From assembly GCA_947468985.1 (NCBI GenBank), contig CANINJ010000063.1, positions 1 to 9,157 on the forward strand: a stretch of DNA of 9,157 nucleotides, given 5' to 3'. The translations under genes were made by a program, and so were the position numbers. Shown one piece after another: positions 5,978 to 9,157 of the stretch. The notes under the pieces are model-generated. The model saw only the letters and a list, made by a program, of their open reading frames with translations. It did no database searches and had not been told where the DNA came from. Source of the DNA: Bacteroidota bacterium (GTDB lineage Bacteria > Bacteroidota > Bacteroidia > Flavobacteriales > Flavobacteriaceae). Numbering within the stretch: the stretch's first letter is position 1; each line of letters opens with the position of its first letter.

Positions 5978-7438
5978 TTGAGCATTTATAAAAGTCTTTT
6001 CAAACAAACTGCAATTTACGGACTCGCAACGGTTTTGCCGCGAATGTTCAGCTTTTTGTTAGTGCCACTTTACACCGATTTGCTTCCCAAAGCAGCCTAC
6101 GGAAAAGTCACCATTATCTTTGCTTGGATGATTTTTTTCAACGTGATTTTGGCATACGGAATGGAAACTACTTTTTTCAGGTTTTACAACAATGAAACCG
6201 ACAAAAAAGCAGTAATCGAAACCACTACAGTTTCCATATTTTGGTCAACGCTACTCTTTCTTTTTCCTGCTTTATTACTAAAAAATTACCTCGCCGAATT
6301 ATCAGGAATCGATGTGCAATACATCATTTATACCATCTGGATTTTAGTCTTAGACGCCTTAGTAATCGTGCCTTTTTCTAAACTTCGAGCCTATCAAAAA
6401 CCAATAATTTATGCCGTAATAAAAATTGGAAACGTAGTGGTAAATCTTTCTTTAAACGTTTTCTTTTTAATTTATTTACCTAAAATCGCTCAAGCAAATC
6501 CAGACAGTTTTCTGGGGTCGTTATACACCGAAAATTTTGAAGTTGGCTATATTTTTGTTTCCAATATCATCGCAAGTTTACTAACATTTATCGCACTTTC
6601 ACCGAATTATTTTCACGTAAATTGGAATTTCGATTTCAATCTTTGGAAGCGAATGATGCGCTACGGATTGCCAATTATGATTGCCGGAATCGCCTTTGCC
6701 ATCAACGAACAATTCGATAAAATTTTATTAGGAAAATTGCTTCCCGCCAATATCGCCGAAGCCGAAGTTGGTGTTTACTCCGCCTGTTATAAACTCGGAT
6801 TATTCATGGTTTTGTACCGAACCGCGTATACTTTAGGAATCGAACCTTTCTTTTTCAGTCACGCCAAAAACGAAAATGCGCCTCAAACGTATGCCACAAT
6901 AACTAAATATTTCGTCATTTTTGGGTCATTTATTTTGTTGTCCGTAATCGTTTTTGCCGATATTTTAAAATATTTCATGATTCGCGATTCGTCCTATTGG
7001 GAAGCTATGAAAGTCGTCCCGTTAATTATTTTGGCGAACTTTTTCCTCGGAATTTACACCAATTTATCCGTCTGGTACAAACTCATCGACAAAACCTATA
7101 TCGGCGCCTATATTTCCATTATCGGAGCAATCGTAACGCTGGTTTTGAACTTTTTATTAATCCCAACAATGAGTTATTACGGCTCTGCAATCGCAACAAT
7201 TGCTGCCTACGGAACGATGATGGGAATTTCCTATTTTCTCGGAAATAAATATTATCCAATTCCCTACGATATTAAAAAAATCACTGGATATTTAGGATTA
7301 TCCATCCTATTTTCCATAATTTCATTCTATTATTTCCGCGAAAATTACTTCGTCGGAATTCCGTTATTGCTAGTATTTTTGTATTTTATATACCACAACG
7401 AAAAAGAAACATTGAACAAAATTTTAAAACGAAAATAA
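5978..7438 (+). CDS. Polysaccharide/oligosaccharide flippase (MOP superfamily, Wzx-like)
   Basis: A polytopic inner-membrane protein of 486 residues from TTG 5978, about 12-14 hydrophobic segments across its length and almost no large soluble domain. The N-terminus MSIYKSLFKQTAIYGLATVLPRMFSF..VPLYT matches the polysaccharide biosynthesis (Polysacc_synt) pattern, with an amphipathic start, a G...VLPR turn and then the first helices. GMETTFFRFY (about 61-70) is the conserved first-loop motif. The middle RYGLPIM..GIAFAINEQFDKILLG (split at the proline) matches the second half-repeat of the family. Such proteins flip lipid-linked glycans across the inner membrane for capsule, O-antigen or exopolysaccharide assembly; the actual substrate is not shown. 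The frame is open back to TTG 5951, but that codon sits inside the -7 promoter motif, and homologous N-termini as I remember them begin near 5978, so the rare TTG there is chosen. No in-frame ATG occurs before residue 23. It leads the cluster with dut and the nucleotidyltransferase. Confidence 0.9.
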   Translation: MSIYKSLFKQTAIYGLATVLPRMFSFLLVPLYTDLLPKAAYGKVTIIFAWMIFFNVILAYGMETTFFRFYNNETDKKAVIETTTVSIFWSTLLFLFPALLLKNYLAELSGIDVQYIIYTIWILVLDALVIVPFSKLRAYQKPIIYAVIKIGNVVVNLSLNVFFLIYLPKIAQANPDSFLGSLYTENFEVGYIFVSNIIASLLTFIALSPNYFHVNWNFDFNLWKRMMRYGLPIMIAGIAFAINEQFDKILLGKLLPANIAEAEVGVYSACYKLGLFMVLYRTAYTLGIEPFFFSHAKNENAPQTYATITKYFVIFGSFILLSVIVFADILKYFMIRDSSYWEAMKVVPLIILANFFLGIYTNLSVWYKLIDKTYIGAYISIIGAIVTLVLNFLLIPTMSYYGSAIATIAAYGTMMGISYFLGNKYYPIPYDIKKITGYLGLSILFSIISFYYFRENYFVGIPLLLVFLYFIYHNEKETLNKILKRK

Positions 7439-7440
7439 TT

Positions 7441-7496
7441 ACGGATAATGCGAATGGGCGAACACATGTACTGACAGCTCGCGACTTGTCCCTACC
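7441..7496. repeat. GC-rich intergenic island, possible dispersed-repeat remnant
   Basis: These 56 bases between flippase and dut hold about 30 G or C by hand count (about 54%), against flanks near 30%. They contain a near-perfect palindrome, GACAGCTCGCGACTTGTC (7473-7490; seven Watson-Crick pairs, one G-T, one mismatch, no loop), the short palindrome ACATGT (7464-7469) and the string GGGCGAAC. No frame, promoter or terminator explains them. The look is that of a short dispersed intergenic repeat, but copy number cannot be judged from one window. Confidence 0.4.
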
Positions 7497-7508
7497 AAAA
7501 ATAAAAAA

Positions 7509-7943
7509 ATGAAAATAAACATCATCAACAAATCACAACACGATTTGCCAAATTACGAAACCATTGCCTCGGCAGGAATGGATTTGCGTGCCAATTTATC
7601 CGAATCCATAACCTTAAATCCATTGGAAAGAACCATCGTAAAAACAGGACTTTTCATAGAATTACCAATTGGTTTTGAAGCGCAAGTTCGCCCAAGAAGC
7701 GGATTGGCAGCCAAAAAAGGAATCACAGTTCTCAATTCGCCAGGAACAGTTGACGCAGATTATCGAGGAGAAATTGGAGTGATTTTAGTAAATTTATCCA
7801 ACGACGTTTTCATTATCGAAAACGGAGAAAGAATCGCACAACTCATCATCGCAAAACACGAACGCGCAGAATGGATTAAAGTTCAAGAATTGTCAGAAAC
7901 ATCAAGAGGAGAAGGCGGTTTCGGAAGCACGGGAGTTAAATAA
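7509..7943 (+). CDS. dut: Deoxyuridine 5'-triphosphate nucleotidohydrolase (dUTPase)
   Basis: dUTPase hydrolyses dUTP to dUMP and pyrophosphate, keeping uracil out of DNA and supplying dUMP for thymidylate synthesis; it acts as a cytoplasmic homotrimer with magnesium. At 144 residues it has the normal trimeric length and all five motifs in order: AGMDLRA (22-28), RPRSGLAAK (61-69), [13 protein letters not shown] (79-91, catalytic Asp82 and uracil-stacking Tyr85), [10 protein letters not shown] (105-114) and the flexible C-terminal P-loop-like [10 protein letters not shown] (133-142). The ATG lies directly after an A-rich run (7501-7508), typical of Bacteroidota starts. It is 70 bases after the flippase and 48 before the nucleotidyltransferase with no terminator between, so co-transcription is likely. 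The pairing with a flippase recurs, as I recall, in Flavobacteriia and probably reflects operon conservation without shared chemistry. Confidence 0.97.
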   Translation: MKINIINKSQHDLPNYETIASAGMDLRANLSESITLNPLERTIVKTGLFIELPIGFEAQVRPRSGLAAKKGITVLNSPGTVDADYRGEIGVILVNLSNDVFIIENGERIAQLIIAKHERAEWIKVQELSETSRGEGGFGSTGVK

Positions 7944-7961
7944 TCAATTCAAAAATTAAAA

Positions 7962-7976
7962 GATTCTCAAAGAATC
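7962..7976. repeat. Small hairpin between dut and the nucleotidyltransferase gene
   Basis: GATTCT (7962-7967) pairs with AGAATC (7971-7976) around a 3-base loop. The 6-bp stem is AT-rich and is not followed by a T-run, so it is not a convincing terminator. It may attenuate or stabilise the transcript, or mean nothing. Confidence 0.3.
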
Positions 7977-7991
7977 ATTAAATAAAACATC

Positions 7992-9002
7992 ATGAAAATT
8001 ATAGTACCAATGGCTGGTCGTGGTTCACGCCTTCGCCCACACACATTAACAGTTCCAAAACCTTTAATTCCAATTGCAGGGAAACCAATTGTGCACCGAT
8101 TAGTTGAAGACATTGCAGGTGTTTTAAATCAAAAAATCGAAGAAGTTGCTTTTATTATTCATGAAAGTTTTGGGAAAAAAGTAGAAGAAGAATTAATTGC
8201 AATTGCCCAAAAAATCGGAGCAAAAGGAACCATATATTATCAAAATGAAGCATTAGGAACAGGTCATGCAATTATGTGCGCCAAAGATTCTTTGAGTGGT
8301 CCTGCCGTTATTGCTTATGCGGACACTTTAATTCGTGCCGACTTTGAATTAGACGCAACTGCCGATAGTGTTATTTGGGTAAAACAAGTTGATCAACCTG
8401 AAGAATTTGGAGTAATTAGCCTTAATGAAGCCAATGAAATTGTAGAATTAGTAGAAAAACCAAAAGAATTTGTTTCTGATTTAGCGGTAATTGGAATATA
8501 CTATTTCAAAGATGTTGCCGTTTTAAAGACAGAACTTCAAGCAGTTTTAGACAACAACATAATTCACGGTGGCGAATATCAAATCAACGACGGAATTAAA
8601 CAAATGATGGCAAAAGGCATGAAATTTGTACCTGGAAAAGTTGATGAATGGATGGATTGTGGAAACAAAAATGTAACTGTTGAAACCAACTCAAGAATGT
8701 TGGGTTTTTTGCATAACGATGGAGAAAATTTAGTTTCGGCTTCTGTAAATTCAGAAAACAGCACCATTATTCAACCGTGTTATATAGGTGAAAACGTAAC
8801 CTTGAAAAACGCAACGGTGGGTCCAAATGTTTCCTTAGGAAATGGATGTCACGTTATAAATAGTTCAATAAAAAATAGTTTGGTGCAGAACCATTCTAAA
8901 GTAAAAAATGCTAACTTAGACAATGCAATGATAGGAAGTCACGCCAGTTTTGACGGAAATTTCACAAGCATTAGTATTGGAGATTACTCAGTTTTAGAAT
9001 AA
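7992..9002 (+). CDS. Sugar-1-phosphate nucleotidyltransferase with left-handed beta-helix C-terminus
   Basis: A 336-residue cytoplasmic enzyme expected to couple an NTP and a sugar-1-phosphate into an NDP-sugar plus pyrophosphate. The N-terminal Rossmann-like domain (1 to about 235) has the NTP-transferase signature MAGRGSRLRPHT (7-18, Arg13), PKPL (22-25, Lys23), GKP (30-32), GTGHAI (89-94, base recognition), AYADTL (109-113, metal-binding Asp111), EKP (155-157) and WMDCGN (220-225). From about 258 to 334 short repeats such as IGENVTL, VGPNVSL and IGSHASF indicate a hexapeptide left-handed beta-helix. This layout resembles long RmlA-like and GlmU-like pyrophosphorylases; whether the product is dTDP-glucose, UDP-GlcNAc or another sugar cannot be told. 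The beta-helix is short for a GlmU acetyltransferase, so acetylation is doubtful. It sits downstream of a flippase gene and just 5 bases before the next gene, consistent with an operon making an envelope glycan precursor. The ATG follows an A-rich leader. Confidence 0.92.
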   Translation: MKIIVPMAGRGSRLRPHTLTVPKPLIPIAGKPIVHRLVEDIAGVLNQKIEEVAFIIHESFGKKVEEELIAIAQKIGAKGTIYYQNEALGTGHAIMCAKDSLSGPAVIAYADTLIRADFELDATADSVIWVKQVDQPEEFGVISLNEANEIVELVEKPKEFVSDLAVIGIYYFKDVAVLKTELQAVLDNNIIHGGEYQINDGIKQMMAKGMKFVPGKVDEWMDCGNKNVTVETNSRMLGFLHNDGENLVSASVNSENSTIIQPCYIGENVTLKNATVGPNVSLGNGCHVINSSIKNSLVQNHSKVKNANLDNAMIGSHASFDGNFTSISIGDYSVLE

Positions 9003-9007
9003 AAACA

Positions 9008-9157
9008 ATGAAGAAGAAGTCTGTTTTTATAGTCCTTTTTTCGCTTTTGCTTTGCAATCCAACTTTCCTTTTGGCACAAACTGAGCCAGAAGATGTTGCG
9101 TTGGCAAAAGACGATTTTCAAGATTCTTTCTTTGAATCTTTAAAACAAAAAGGAATA
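9008..9157 (+). CDS. N-terminal part of an exported protein, probably a TPR protein (partial)
   Basis: Only 50 codons are in the window and the frame runs open off the right end. The start MKKKSVFIVLFSLLLCNPTFLLAQ is a signal peptide with likely cleavage after Ala23 (LLA before Gln24), so the protein is exported; Cys16 is preceded by Leu and does not make a good lipobox. The acidic stretch after it (TEPEDVALAKDDFQDSFFES, 25-44) leads into what looks like a helix (FFESLKQKGI). From memory, Flavobacteriia often carry a tetratricopeptide-repeat protein after this nucleotidyltransferase, and the visible sequence fits its N-terminus, but no complete repeat is visible here. ATG 9008 lies 5 bases past the previous stop, which implies co-transcription. 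Confidence 0.7.
   Translation, partial: MKKKSVFIVLFSLLLCNPTFLLAQTEPEDVALAKDDFQDSFFESLKQKGI

Noticed and set aside
7962..7976. Terminator after dut
   Set aside because: The stem is only 6 bp, AT-rich and not followed by a T-run; the next gene lies 48 bases after dut on the same strand.
7992..9002. Naming the nucleotidyltransferase glmU or rmlA
   Set aside because: The catalytic signature is shared by several NDP-sugar pyrophosphorylases, and the short beta-helix without clear acetyltransferase residues does not settle the substrate.
1..9157. CRISPR array, tRNA/rRNA genes, transposase, phage or toxin-antitoxin/defence genes
   Set aside because: I looked for regularly spaced repeats, cloverleaf-like segments and typical proteins on both strands and saw none that could be supported.

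Overview
The window is AT-rich and reads as chromosome of a member of the Bacteroidota, most likely Flavobacterium or a close relative. Three lines of evidence support this. A large secreted protein ends in a type IX secretion (T9SS) type A sorting domain. Several genes have the Bacteroidota -7 promoter motif TAnnTTTG a short distance upstream, and starts lack consistent Shine-Dalgarno sequences. The protein sequences (Pth, flippase, dUTPase, nucleotidyltransferase) look flavobacterial. The genus is an inference from memory of such sequences, not from a search.

Left part (1-1663): the C-terminal end of a membrane protein of the lysylphosphatidylglycerol-synthase transmembrane / flippase-like family meets, stop codon to stop codon, a reverse-strand lipoprotein gene whose C-terminus resembles a TonB C-terminal domain. 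A 154-bp divergent region with a -7 motif on each strand separates that gene from pth (peptidyl-tRNA hydrolase). The pth motif lies so close to the first ATG that either the mRNA is leaderless or translation starts 60 bases later. A strong symmetrical hairpin (1626-1663) follows pth.

Middle (1679-5482): one very long reverse-strand gene encodes a secreted, multidomain, reprolysin-like zinc metalloprotease with signal peptide, pro-region, HExxHxxGxxH catalytic domain, Ig/FN3-like modules, a P domain and a T9SS sorting domain. Upstream of it is about 420 bp of very AT-rich non-coding DNA holding its promoter and a widely spaced 8-bp inverted repeat.

Right part (5483-9157): a small putative lipoprotein of unknown function, then a same-strand cluster: polysaccharide-type flippase, dut (dUTPase), a sugar-1-phosphate nucleotidyltransferase with a left-handed beta-helix tail, and the start of an exported protein that probably carries TPR repeats. 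The cluster joins an envelope-glycan theme (flippase, nucleotide-sugar synthesis) with a housekeeping nucleotide-pool enzyme. A strong -7 motif precedes the flippase and overlaps the most upstream in-frame TTG, so the flippase probably starts at TTG 5978. A short GC-rich segment of foreign appearance lies between the flippase and dut.

I see no CRISPR array, tRNA, rRNA, insertion sequence, phage gene or obvious defence system. The window looks mostly like ordinary core and envelope genes. The points worth a second look are start-site and promoter geometry, two unexplained intergenic structures, and two small lipoproteins without assigned function.
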